A DNA stretch of 34,928 nucleotides from an uncultured Bacilli bacterium (GTDB taxonomy: Bacteria > Bacillota_I > Bacilli_A > RF39 > UBA660): contig CANRPT010000012.1 in assembly GCA_947632565.1 (NCBI GenBank), positions 1-34,928 on the forward strand. Reading direction: 5' to 3'. The position numbers and the translations under genes were made by a program. Under the pieces are notes generated by a model. That model saw only the letters and a list, made by a program, of their open reading frames with translations, had not been told where the DNA came from and searched no databases. Shown here one piece after another: positions 7,257 to 16,508 of this stretch. How positions within the stretch are numbered: the stretch's first letter is position 1; each line of letters begins with the position of its first letter.

Positions 7257-8513
7257 TCAATTATTCTTATAGTCAAATGAATAAATAATTAAAGTTTTTT
7301 TTGAAATATCATACTTCATAGAGCAAATATTATAGGTACCAGAAGCAAGAGGTATCGTATTATATTCATTCAGATTTTTATTATAGAATAAATAATATAT
7401 ATTACTGTTTACTATAAAAGTAGATGGCAGTAATTTCTTAAATTCTGATGATAATTCAGTGCTTAAAACCCAATTGTTATTATTTTTAATTTCATTAGCT
7501 AACATATTAGTATCTTCTGAACTATAATTAACAGTTGTTATTTCTAAATTAGAAATATTTTTCAAATTAAATGATTTCATAGTTGTAGTTCTTAGTTGTC
7601 CTGTATCTGGAATTGAAACTCCCATAATTTGCCTGTAATTATCAATAATTTCATAATTACTATCCACTTCATTAAAAGAATATGGTAATAATGAAAAGCA
7701 CCCTAACCCTATTAATAATATACTAATTATAAAACCAGAGATAATATTTTTAGAACAATCTAAACCTCTTTTTTTATATCTATAGCCTATTGCTATCGAT
7801 GTAATTGGAATGGGTAACCAAAGCCAAAATAACCAAGCAGACTTAACAAAATTTGGACCATTAATTTTATTAACTTCATTATAAGTAGCAAATGTATATA
7901 ATCCACCAAAAATACTCAAAATAGATAATAAAAATAATAATGACATAATTTTTTTTGTTAATTTGGAATTTTTTAGTTTTTTATTACTACTAAAGCGAAT
8001 ATCTCCTCCTAAATTGCTTTCCATATTATTTATTTTGGTTCTAATAAATTGAATTAATTCTAATTCACAATTATCTTTGTTGATTATGATAATTTTTGTT
8101 CTTCTTTTTTCAATATATTGTAAATAAAAATTAGTATTAGTCTCAATGCCATGACTGAATTTAGCATAATCAACTTTTAATTTTTTGTTTTTATTTTCTT
8201 GTACTAAGTAAGAATCATAAAATTTTATTTCTACTTCAATATCCATTTTATTTTTTTTTCTATATGATTCTATACTCTTAATTACAGCATCCGATAATTT
8301 TATTTTATAATAAATTAAAGAAAAGAAAAGGAAAATGATAAAAAACAATATAGTGTCAACATAATTTTGAACAAAAATTAGAACTAATGTAGATAATAGC
8401 ACATTTACAACTATACTATGGATTATAAAAACTATATAAAATTTTTTCCAAAAATACGGTACCATTTTTTCTAACTCATATTTATTCATATCACTTTTAC
8501 AACTATAAAGCAT
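7257..8513 (-). CDS. Membrane protein with YcxB-like domain; candidate immunity factor
   Basis: 418 residues from the ATG at 8513 (GGAAGG upstream). Two membrane helices near residues 28-75 are followed by a soluble stretch (about 90-165) with the pattern of YcxB-like domains: FYDSYLV, then a hydrophobic alternation, NFYLQYIEKRRTKIIIINKDN. Then come three or more membrane segments (about 190-280) and a roughly 130-residue hydrophilic C-terminal domain that I do not recognise. It is the last gene of the run that follows the RHS toxin gene. Membrane proteins directly behind an RHS/WapA gene are often immunity proteins, but this is the second gene rather than the first, and YcxB-like proteins have no established function. 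The role is therefore inference. Confidence 0.6.
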   Translation of the reverse strand: MLYSCKSDMNKYELEKMVPYFWKKFYIVFIIHSIVVNVLLSTLVLIFVQNYVDTILFFIIFLFFSLIYYKIKLSDAVIKSIESYRKKNKMDIEVEIKFYDSYLVQENKNKKLKVDYAKFSHGIETNTNFYLQYIEKRRTKIIIINKDNCELELIQFIRTKINNMESNLGGDIRFSSNKKLKNSKLTKKIMSLLFLLSILSIFGGLYTFATYNEVNKINGPNFVKSAWLFWLWLPIPITSIAIGYRYKKRGLDCSKNIISGFIISILLIGLGCFSLLPYSFNEVDSNYEIIDNYRQIMGVSIPDTGQLRTTTMKSFNLKNISNLEITTVNYSSEDTNMLANEIKNNNNWVLSTELSSEFKKLLPSTFIVNSNIYYLFYNKNLNEYNTIPLASGTYNICSMKYDISKKTLIIYSFDYKNN

Positions 8514-8613
8514 TCATTTTCCTTCCTTCTTTCTTTCTTTTTAATTATATTTTAATAAAAAACAAAAAATATAATATTAATTTCCTATAAAAAATTTTAT
8601 TTTAACATTAGCT

Positions 8614-9186
8614 TTATCTAACAGTCTCATACTCCGTTTTAGTAACAATTCCATTTTCATCTAAATATAGGCAATAAAAATCATTTCTCATCATGGCTTC
8701 ATATGTCATATAACAAATTTTATTAGTATCTTCATAATCATAGCTACAAGTTTTTTCATTAGGATTTCCTAAAATTTCATAAATTTCTTTTTTATTCCTT
8801 CCTATTAATGAATAGTTTTTTTCTAAAGATTTTATCATTTTGTACCTCATATCACAATATTTATTATTATTCCACTTTTCATAAGTAAAGATTTCAAAAT
8901 AGTGGCTATTAAAACATCCAACTAATAAAGCTATTATAAAAAAGGTAATAATAATTAAAAAACTATACACATATGCTATGTGTTCTTTTATAGACAATAT
9001 TTTATTAAAAAAGAAAGGTAAAAAAATTAAAAACAAAGGGAAAATTCCAAATATTATAAAGAGAAAATTAGAATCATGCTCAATTATAATATCAAAATAA
9101 GGATAGAAAGGAAAATAACAAAGTATTAATAAATAGTATAGTAGTTTAATTAGTATCTGGCTGGTTATTTTAACATTAATCTTCAT
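8614..9186 (-). CDS. Small membrane protein directly behind the RHS toxin gene; candidate immunity protein
   Basis: 190 residues; GGGGAGG lies 6 bases before the ATG. Three hydrophobic segments (about 10-30, 40-62, 72-94) are followed by a soluble C-terminal domain of about 80 residues. It contains SLIGRNKKEIYEILGNPNE and later a YxxYLDENGIVTK pattern, reminiscent of SmpA/BamE-like small domains (G-x-s-x-x-E-x-x-x-x-L-G-x-P). It begins 25 bases after the stop of the RHS gene, the usual position of the cognate immunity gene in polymorphic toxin loci. If it is the immunity protein, its membrane location suggests the toxin acts at or near the membrane. I see no direct proof of binding to the toxin tip. 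Confidence 0.6.
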   Translation of the reverse strand: MKINVKITSQILIKLLYYLLILCYFPFYPYFDIIIEHDSNFLFIIFGIFPLFLIFLPFFFNKILSIKEHIAYVYSFLIIITFFIIALLVGCFNSHYFEIFTYEKWNNNKYCDMRYKMIKSLEKNYSLIGRNKKEIYEILGNPNEKTCSYDYEDTNKICYMTYEAMMRNDFYCLYLDENGIVTKTEYETVR

Positions 9187-9211
9187 AATTTTCCTCCCCT
9201 TTCGTATTAAT

Positions 9212-12200
9212 TTATGGAATTAAAATAGTTACTACTCCCTGATCTATTGCATGTTGCACCATATTCGACATTACTTCATATGGATCAGTAGTATCCGTAA
9301 TTGTAAACGTTTTTCCTAAATAATCAAATTTTTGAATACTATTTTCACATGCATATACCAATGCAAACGTACAATTTCTGTTTTTTAACATTAACTTTTC
9401 GTTTTCTTTATATATATTTCCTATTTGACGACCTAATTCATTATTAGCTAAATCCATATCGGTTGCTGCACCAGTTTGTCCATACTCATGTGCATCAGCA
9501 AATTGCTTTGCAGTTTTACTACCCATTTCATAAGTCATCGCAGCATTCCACATTGTATGCTTATAACCATTTGCAGTTCCACTATCTATATCAATTATAT
9601 CATTTCCATAAATTTTTTTGCCTTGTGCTGTAATTTTTCTTGCAATTTTCATTGCTCTATATGCTGATACAGGTTTTGAAACTACTTTCTGTTTTTCTTC
9701 CTTATTTAACTTTAAGAAATTTTTTACTACGGTTTTAATTTTACTGAATAAACCATGTCCATCTAAATCTGAATGTACAATCGGATTATTACTAACATAA
9801 GCATAAAGATTATAGCCAAACATATCTTTATTGGCTCCAATGACTCTATCAGCATTTAAAAATCTTGCCCATTCTGAATTATAATATCTACTATTTAAAT
9901 AATATAAAGTTGTTTCACTATCATAATAATAACTTCTATATCTAAATGGATTAATGATACCAATATTAGTTGAATCAGTTATATCATTACCATTTTCATC
10001 TTTAATACTTAAAATCTTACCCCAACTATCATATTCATATGTAACTATTTGATTATAATTAGAATCTAATATTCCTATAATATCATCTTGTACATTTCTG
10101 ATATAATAATAAACATCGTTATTATATTTAAATCCTATTAATCCTGTTAAATTATACAAATAATAGATGGTATCATTTTCCCTTTGTTCGTAAATAATAT
10201 TGTTATTTTCTAAATGGTATCTAGTTTCTATTCCATTCACCACTTTAGATATTCGAATACCATCTGCATTATATTGATAACTAATATCTAAATTTTTAGA
10301 ACTATCACTATAATTATATAAACTTCTACCATTTATCCAATTTAACTTAATATTATTTCCGATAGTTATTGGATTTCCTATTTCATCATAAGTAATATTA
10401 CTATCATTGTAATTAGTTAATTGATCTTTCCAATTAGTATTAGAATATTGATAAGTATCCGTCTTTATTATAGCACTTGTATCTAAATTTGTTTCAGTTT
10501 TCGTTAATATATTTCCTAAATTGTCATAAGTGTACATTATTTTTTTCTTAGTAGTATAATTTTCTTCTTCGATTAATTCATTGTATTCATCATAAAAATA
10601 CTTATTAATTAATTCATTGTTGCAATATACATCAGTAATATTATTTAACTCATCATATTTATAACTATATTGATTATTACCAATAGTAATACTATTTATT
10701 AAAGTAGAGGTCCTCTTTCCATATGATACGTAATCATAGTTTGTATGATACTGATTATTAATATCACTGCTTTGTAACCTACCCAATTCATCATATACAT
10801 AATTAAATTCTTGATTATCTAAAACAGATTTTACTATATTATCATCCTTATCAAATACATTTTCTAGAGAGTGATTTATGGCATCTATTTGATATTTTTT
10901 ACTAATAACATTATTATTACTGTCATAATTATAAAGAATAGTAAAATTATCATTAGCATATTCACAAATTCTTTTCGCTTTATCATAATAATATTTAATA
11001 GTATGATCATAGTTTTTAATATTTTCTGGATCAGTATCAATGGTACTTATTATATCATTTGATAGTATTTTTGCTAAGTTTCCATTACTATCATATCTAT
11101 AAAAGTAATCTTTATCCATTTTATGAATGGATTGAATCCTATCAAATCCATCATATTCGTATGAAATTTCTTGACCATTACCATAAGTAGATTTTAATAA
11201 ATTTCCATTGTTATCGCCATATTGATTAGTTATTAAAATTATATCATTTCCCACTATTACCTGTTTGATATTTAAAAATTTATCATAAGTAAAGTTATAT
11301 TTTCTATCGTCCTGAACAATTTTATCTATCAAATTTTGGTTATTATAAATATAATTAATAACTCTATTACCTTGTGAAATAGAAGTAATTTGTTTTTTAT
11401 TACTATAAGTATAATTTGTTGTTTGATTCTTAGCATTAGTTGTTGAAATCAAAAGTCCAGTAGTAGAATCTGTTTCATAAGATGTTGTACGAAACAAACT
11501 ATCTGTTACACTCTTAACAAATCTACCATCTTCAGTATAGGTAGCAGTATTTTCTATAAATTTACTATCAACTACTTCAAAATAAAATTCAAGTGATGGA
11601 TCATCGTTTACAAAATCAGCAATTTCTAGAACACCATTATTCACTTTTAAATACTGTTGCGCATCCTTTAATTTAATATAGTAACTACCATTTCCAACTT
11701 CTTCCAGAACAAACAAATTATTAGTATTTTCATTTGTTAATAAAATTGTATTATTTAAATATTGAAGAGTAAAATCAGGTATCATAGAATAAATAATTTT
11801 AAAATATTGATGAATGATTGTTTCAGTAGTTATTGAATGATCCCATTCATCCTCTCTTTCAATTACTTCCTCTTCTTCTATCTTTTCTAAATCCCATACC
11901 GTATTACTACATGAATCGCTTTCTACTAAAACAGTATTATATTCAGCTTTTAAATATACATCAGTACCTTTATTTCTAATTTTATATTTTCCACTATCTA
12001 ATTCACTCGTTGCTTTTTTACTAACTTTAGTTACAATAGGATTTCCAAAAGAATCATATTTTACTTGATTAGAAATTCCCATAGCAGAAATTGCACTTAA
12101 AACCTGGTCGCTTTTTACATTATCATATTCATAACTAAAATGTTTTCCCTTTGGATTGGTTGCACTAATTAATTGGTTATTTTTATCGTAATTAAATACT

Positions 12201-15200
12201 GTATTTCGATCCATTACAACATCATCCATGCTAGTCAAATTACCATTTTTATCATAATGATAATATGTAGTACTTAATTGCCTATAAAAAGATAAATTTG
12301 TAAGATACATAGTATTTGCTTGAGCAATAGAATAAAATGATATCATAACTTCTTCAAAATCTTCTTCTGCAATGTATTTACAACTAATATGTTGCCATTT
12401 TTCATTTGGAGTAAAATCATCAAGACCAAAAATACATGAACCATAATCATAACCAATTGGCTTAAAAGCAATAAAAGCATTATTTTCAACATGCGGTAAT
12501 GGACTAGGTTGAGTATCGCCTTCTGAATTTCCTACAAGACCATCGAATTTAATCCAAAATGATATATCACACATATCACCTTTTTTACCTTTAAGAGGGA
12601 AAGTTTTTCTCAATTGACATACTAACAAAGGATTAAAGTTAAACTTTAAAGCAGTATGCTGACTATCATTTATTTTTACTACTTTTAAAACTTCATCTGG
12701 AGAAACTTCTACAAAATCTGCTCTATCACCTGATACACTATGATAATCTCTCTTATGAACTTGTACATCCCAGTCTGAATACCCAGAACGGAAATCTGAA
12801 TTTTCTAATATATTGTAATTATTAGCTACTTCACCTTCTTCAAACTGAATATCATCAATATAACATGTTCCAGGCCCTTCAAATGTAATTAATATTGTAG
12901 CAGAGCCATCATAACTACTATTACCGCCAAAAAAAGTAACTTCTCGTCTGACAAATTCATCAGAACTTTCAAATTCTTCAAATGTTTGAACTAAATCGGT
13001 AGAATGATGAGGGTGTGGCAAATATCTAGTTCCAATTATTGCAATTTTCATTTTTTGATCATTTTTAAAATAACCACTAAAAGTATAATATTTATCATAG
13101 TTCATATAAAGTGTTCCAGTTTCAATTGATGCCGTACCACTTGGATTTGTTACTTTTAAACTTCTATTTCCTGAAACAGCACAATCTGTAGAAAATTCGG
13201 TAGTTATTCCCCCACCCTTAAATTCAAAAATGTCAGTATCTGTCTCAAAACTTGAATTTTTTAAATAATTTTTAACATATTTAATAGGAATTGAATCATA
13301 TAATTTTTTATTTGGAATGGTAGAATAATTTTCAGATGTAAAATATCCACCACATAATGATTCAGTAGAATATGAATCATCAATGTTTTCGATAGATGAC
13401 ATATTATTATTAGATGCTAATGTTCCAGAATTAGTAAAGATTAAATTATTAACTCTTCCTTTACTATCTATGATAGTGGTAAAATTAAACCCATAATCCA
13501 CTTGAAAATAATTACCAAGTTCATTATCTATTCCATATTGTGTAATCTTCTTCATTCTATATGGTAATTCACTACAATAATCATAAGATATTTTTAATCC
13601 ATTTACATCGGTAATACAAGAAATTAAATTTTTATCATTGTATTCAAAATTAGTAATTCCATTATTTGTTATTATAGATGTAACATTATTGCCTAAGTAA
13701 TTTACCGTAACACTAGAATCTGGACTTATTATTACTGTATTACCATCATTATAAATAATCGTAATTTCTGCACTGTTAGCATCCACAGCTTTTATAATTC
13801 TATTATTAGAATCAAATTCTATTTGAATTTTGTTATTACTAATATCTTCTATTTGAGTTAAATAATATGTATCTCCTCTTTGAATAAATGTTTTTTTATT
13901 ACCATACTTATCAGACATTATGTAATTACTATTTTCTTTAACAACTGAAAATGATAAACCATCTTCATCACGAAATAATTCAGAATTACCTTCTGTGTCT
14001 TTATAAAAGTAATGAATTGTCCCATCTTCATCATTAAATTCCAAATATTGATTTCCTTCTATATCAATTTCTTTTAAAGTTTGAGCTAAGCTAAATTGAA
14101 ATCCATTTTGCTTTAATATTACATCATTAGTATTATATACTAAATTTAAACTTACAGGTAACTTTCCACCAATGGTTGCTCCAATTCCAAAAACACCAAC
14201 TAAATTTCCATTAAAAGTATTCATGTAAGTTGTACCATCGGTAAACGATTGAGTAATATAATTTAAGTAATTTTCTAATCCATTTTGGTTTCTATAAGTA
14301 ATTGCAAGAACAGGTTTAGGATTTTCACCTTGTACAGTATTATTTTTTGAAAAAAATGCTGGATAATTATCTCCAAAATATTCTTCAGCAGTTGATTTTA
14401 TTAAAATTCCATAATTTGGTGTATCTCTATACCACTTCTTTACTAAATTTGTTAAATCGTTATAGTAACTACTATAAGGATTAACTAGATTATCAGAAAC
14501 AGTGCTCCTCATAGCAAACTGGACAGATTCTACTTTTTCATCGTACTTATCATTCATTTGATCCCAAGTAGCTTTATCTTCCTCCCATGGTTCTGTAATT
14601 CTATGGATTTCAACCATTTGTTCAAAATTATCTCCAGATACAGTTGGATATCCAATTAAACTTAATGAAGCATTTACTATTTCACTACCAGTTCCGATTT
14701 TCGGCAAATCAAATTTAATTAATGTTCTATTAATTCGATCTACACCATTAACTTTTTCTACACCTGCTTTCAAAATATCTTGACCGTTTTTATCTGCTCC
14801 ATTATCTCCTGGATAAATGTAAGTGTCAAATACACTGCTATCCCCACTACTATTAGTAATTGTTGGATCAACATAGACAGGATAAGTCGTATCTTTCGAA
14901 TCAAGCCAAATAGAATTAAGAATTAATTCTATTTCATAAGAATTTAAGACTTTTTTTAATTCATAACTAATATCAGTACATATATTACCTTTAGAATCCA
15001 TCATATATGGTTTTTCAACAATAAATGTTTTACCACTTTTATTTTTAGCTAAAATAGAACCATTAAACATTTCTAATTCTAAATTAGTATTTACTAAAAA
15101 AGATAATTTTTTTACTCTATTATTTGGTAAAACAATAGTTTCTTTAACTTTTGTTGGTAATACTTTGTATTCTATATCTATTCCATCTAATATATTAGAA

Positions 15201-15541
15201 TATGATACATCACTAATTGATTTTGAAAGACTTTGTCTAAAATTAATTTTAGATGTATTAGATTCTTTAATTTTAATATCAAGATAATCTTCTTGTTCTT
15301 CAATCTTCATTAGTGAATTTTCTCCATTTTCACTAAATTTAACTTTAAAACTGTTATTCTTATTTACATAACAATTATCTTGTTTAATAAGAGTATTATC
15401 AATTTCTTCGTATTTTCCATCTTTTAAATAATGAACATTATCGCTATAAACTATAGCTTTAATTGTTCCATCTTTTTGAAGAAAATGTTTTTCTCTTGGA
15501 CCTCGTTTCTCTATTAATTCTATTTCTTTATTTTCATCCAT
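9212..15541 (-). CDS. WapA-type RHS repeat protein with C-terminal toxin-like domain
   Basis: 2109 residues; AGAGGTGT precedes the ATG. Approximate order: a WapA-like N terminus (1-220; no clear signal peptide), a DNRLRE domain (about 228-418; TYIYPGDNG, RTLIKFDLP, WEEDKATWDQ, LVKKWYRDTPNYGILIKS), YD/RHS repeats, two carbohydrate-binding-like beta domains (about 764-900 and 910-1090; each has an N-S-x-F start, and YIDDIQFEEG closes the first), a ricin-B-like trefoil (about 1184-1322; YKIRNKGTDVYLKA, VWDLEKI), more YD repeats, then the RHS core seal (about 1860-1925; YYYDSETTLYYLNSRYY, GYNLYAYVSNNPI, DLDG). The variable tip (about 1928-2109) contains KHTMWNAAMTYEMG and ADAHEYG. The RHS shell in this family encloses and delivers a C-terminal toxin to neighbouring cells. 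The absence of a signal peptide, together with the holin and endolysin upstream, suggests lysis-type release. Confidence 0.9.
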   Translation of the reverse strand: MDENKEIELIEKRGPREKHFLQKDGTIKAIVYSDNVHYLKDGKYEEIDNTLIKQDNCYVNKNNSFKVKFSENGENSLMKIEEQEDYLDIKIKESNTSKINFRQSLSKSISDVSYSNILDGIDIEYKVLPTKVKETIVLPNNRVKKLSFLVNTNLELEMFNGSILAKNKSGKTFIVEKPYMMDSKGNICTDISYELKKVLNSYEIELILNSIWLDSKDTTYPVYVDPTITNSSGDSSVFDTYIYPGDNGADKNGQDILKAGVEKVNGVDRINRTLIKFDLPKIGTGSEIVNASLSLIGYPTVSGDNFEQMVEIHRITEPWEEDKATWDQMNDKYDEKVESVQFAMRSTVSDNLVNPYSSYYNDLTNLVKKWYRDTPNYGILIKSTAEEYFGDNYPAFFSKNNTVQGENPKPVLAITYRNQNGLENYLNYITQSFTDGTTYMNTFNGNLVGVFGIGATIGGKLPVSLNLVYNTNDVILKQNGFQFSLAQTLKEIDIEGNQYLEFNDEDGTIHYFYKDTEGNSELFRDEDGLSFSVVKENSNYIMSDKYGNKKTFIQRGDTYYLTQIEDISNNKIQIEFDSNNRIIKAVDANSAEITIIYNDGNTVIISPDSSVTVNYLGNNVTSIITNNGITNFEYNDKNLISCITDVNGLKISYDYCSELPYRMKKITQYGIDNELGNYFQVDYGFNFTTIIDSKGRVNNLIFTNSGTLASNNNMSSIENIDDSYSTESLCGGYFTSENYSTIPNKKLYDSIPIKYVKNYLKNSSFETDTDIFEFKGGGITTEFSTDCAVSGNRSLKVTNPSGTASIETGTLYMNYDKYYTFSGYFKNDQKMKIAIIGTRYLPHPHHSTDLVQTFEEFESSDEFVRREVTFFGGNSSYDGSATILITFEGPGTCYIDDIQFEEGEVANNYNILENSDFRSGYSDWDVQVHKRDYHSVSGDRADFVEVSPDEVLKVVKINDSQHTALKFNFNPLLVCQLRKTFPLKGKKGDMCDISFWIKFDGLVGNSEGDTQPSPLPHVENNAFIAFKPIGYDYGSCIFGLDDFTPNEKWQHISCKYIAEEDFEEVMISFYSIAQANTMYLTNLSFYRQLSTTYYHYDKNGNLTSMDDVVMDRNTVFNYDKNNQLISATNPKGKHFSYEYDNVKSDQVLSAISAMGISNQVKYDSFGNPIVTKVSKKATSELDSGKYKIRNKGTDVYLKAEYNTVLVESDSCSNTVWDLEKIEEEEVIEREDEWDHSITTETIIHQYFKIIYSMIPDFTLQYLNNTILLTNENTNNLFVLEEVGNGSYYIKLKDAQQYLKVNNGVLEIADFVNDDPSLEFYFEVVDSKFIENTATYTEDGRFVKSVTDSLFRTTSYETDSTTGLLISTTNAKNQTTNYTYSNKKQITSISQGNRVINYIYNNQNLIDKIVQDDRKYNFTYDKFLNIKQVIVGNDIILITNQYGDNNGNLLKSTYGNGQEISYEYDGFDRIQSIHKMDKDYFYRYDSNGNLAKILSNDIISTIDTDPENIKNYDHTIKYYYDKAKRICEYANDNFTILYNYDSNNNVISKKYQIDAINHSLENVFDKDDNIVKSVLDNQEFNYVYDELGRLQSSDINNQYHTNYDYVSYGKRTSTLINSITIGNNQYSYKYDELNNITDVYCNNELINKYFYDEYNELIEEENYTTKKKIMYTYDNLGNILTKTETNLDTSAIIKTDTYQYSNTNWKDQLTNYNDSNITYDEIGNPITIGNNIKLNWINGRSLYNYSDSSKNLDISYQYNADGIRISKVVNGIETRYHLENNNIIYEQRENDTIYYLYNLTGLIGFKYNNDVYYYIRNVQDDIIGILDSNYNQIVTYEYDSWGKILSIKDENGNDITDSTNIGIINPFRYRSYYYDSETTLYYLNSRYYNSEWARFLNADRVIGANKDMFGYNLYAYVSNNPIVHSDLDGHGLFSKIKTVVKNFLKLNKEEKQKVVSKPVSAYRAMKIARKITAQGKKIYGNDIIDIDSGTANGYKHTMWNAAMTYEMGSKTAKQFADAHEYGQTGAATDMDLANNELGRQIGNIYKENEKLMLKNRNCTFALVYACENSIQKFDYLGKTFTITDTTDPYEVMSNMVQHAIDQGVVTILIP

Positions 15542-15555
15542 TTTACACCTCTACA

Positions 15556-16224
15556 CTAAGCAACTCTTTCCCACATATAAACTGCTTTATATGGTGGCAT
15601 ATTATTGTGTGGTAAATTACTACCAGTAGGAGTGGTTGTACCACCAAATGAATGTTGATGGAATCCTGCATCATTTGTGATTTGTAATCCATAATGATCG
15701 GCTGAACTAGCTATAGGTCTTGCTGTATCACTACCATCTTGTCCACTAATGAAAGAACGAACTTCTTTCGTATTACCAGTATGACTATGGTTACCATTTC
15801 CATCTGTAACTCCACTAAAATTATGCGCATGACTTGGAATATTATCAATTCCAAGAGTTACACTAGCTTCTCCACCAATGGAACCATTTACATACTGATT
15901 GCTACAAGCTAATAAGAAAACATCTTCAAGCTGCTGCCAAGTACCAAAGCCAAGAAAATTAGCCGGATTCTCTGTTCCAATAACAATTTTTCCTATTGGA
16001 TATTTCCTTTTATCGGATTCTAATATTGCTTCTTTAATCAATCTATCTAATACTACATCTCGTTCTGCATTAATTGTTTTTACAGTTAGATTTCCTTCAC
16101 TATCTAAACTAAAATTTCCACTCTTGGATGTAATACATTCTACATTTAAATTATCAACCTCCAAATTGACTTTATCTCCTTCTTTTGTGAAAGAATCTTC
16201 AATATATTGTAATTTCTCATTCAT
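15556..16224 (-). CDS. Phage tail-collar (short-fibre/baseplate) domain protein
   Basis: 222 residues; AGAGGT upstream of the ATG. The N-terminal 70 residues are Glu/Lys-rich and partly helical. From residue 75 on it follows the phage collar/short-tail-fibre pattern: YPIGKIVIGTENPANFLGFGTWQQL, then GGEASVTL, a series of His-x-His pairs (132-134, 146-148, 189-191; known to bind iron in related fibres) and the hallmark end NMPPYKAVYMWER (208-220). In phages this domain lies at the fibre tip and helps receptor binding. Here it stands alone, 14 bases before the RHS gene, with no other tail gene. A surface-docking or assembly partner of the RHS protein is a fair guess, but unproven. Confidence 0.85.
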   Translation of the reverse strand: MNEKLQYIEDSFTKEGDKVNLEVDNLNVECITSKSGNFSLDSEGNLTVKTINAERDVVLDRLIKEAILESDKRKYPIGKIVIGTENPANFLGFGTWQQLEDVFLLACSNQYVNGSIGGEASVTLGIDNIPSHAHNFSGVTDGNGNHSHTGNTKEVRSFISGQDGSDTARPIASSADHYGLQITNDAGFHQHSFGGTTTPTGSNLPHNNMPPYKAVYMWERVA

Positions 16225-16258
16225 ATTTCTTACCTCTCTTCTTTTAAAATTTTTAACA

Positions 16259-16287
16259 TATTTAAGTGACTATGAACTTATTGTAAA
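16259..16287 (-). promoter_or_regulatory. Putative promoter of the collar-RHS-immunity transcript
   Basis: Minus strand: TTTACA (16282-16287), 17 bp, TAAATA (16259-16264), about 35 bases before the collar start. Together with the terminator at 16467-16507 it would make collar, RHS and the following genes a separate transcript from holin and endolysin. The match is moderate in very AT-rich DNA. Confidence 0.35.
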
Positions 16288-16466
16288 ATACTATTCAACC
16301 GATACTCCCTTTGCTATTATTTAAACTATGTCATTCTATCATTCCTCCTATCTTTATTGGCATATATAAAATCTCGTAAGTTTGCCCTTCTTACAACTTT
16401 AGAATAACAATTTGCTATTTATTTAAACACCACTTAATAGGCTAGTGAACTAACTAATTTAGTCAT

Positions 16467-16507
16467 AAAAAGAATGATTAGATTAATCATTTATTTCTAA
16501 TCATTCT
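16467..16507 (-). terminator. Intrinsic terminator after the M23 peptidase gene
   Basis: On the minus strand, arms AGAATGATTAGA (read from 16507 back to 16496 as the complement of TCTAATCATTCT) and 16482-16471 form a perfect 12-bp stem with a 13-base loop, followed by TTTT (16470-16467). The upstream arm lies just past the TGA stop (16509-16511) of the peptidase gene. The remaining spacer 16225-16466 shows no gene. It contains AGGAGG at 16344-16349 (minus) with only a three-codon ORF behind it. Confidence 0.7.
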
Positions 16508-16508
16508 A

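Noticed and set aside
9476-11062. Plus-strand ORFs of 60-63 codons inside the RHS gene
   Set aside because: They lie antisense to the long, clearly coding RHS frame, are rich in Ile/Ser/Phe as expected for complements of AT-rich codons, and have no recognisable domain.
15899-16324. 141-codon plus-strand ORF over the start of the collar gene
   Set aside because: Antisense to a gene with strong family motifs; low-complexity Ser/Leu/Ile composition; it ends in the intergenic region without a sensible promoter.
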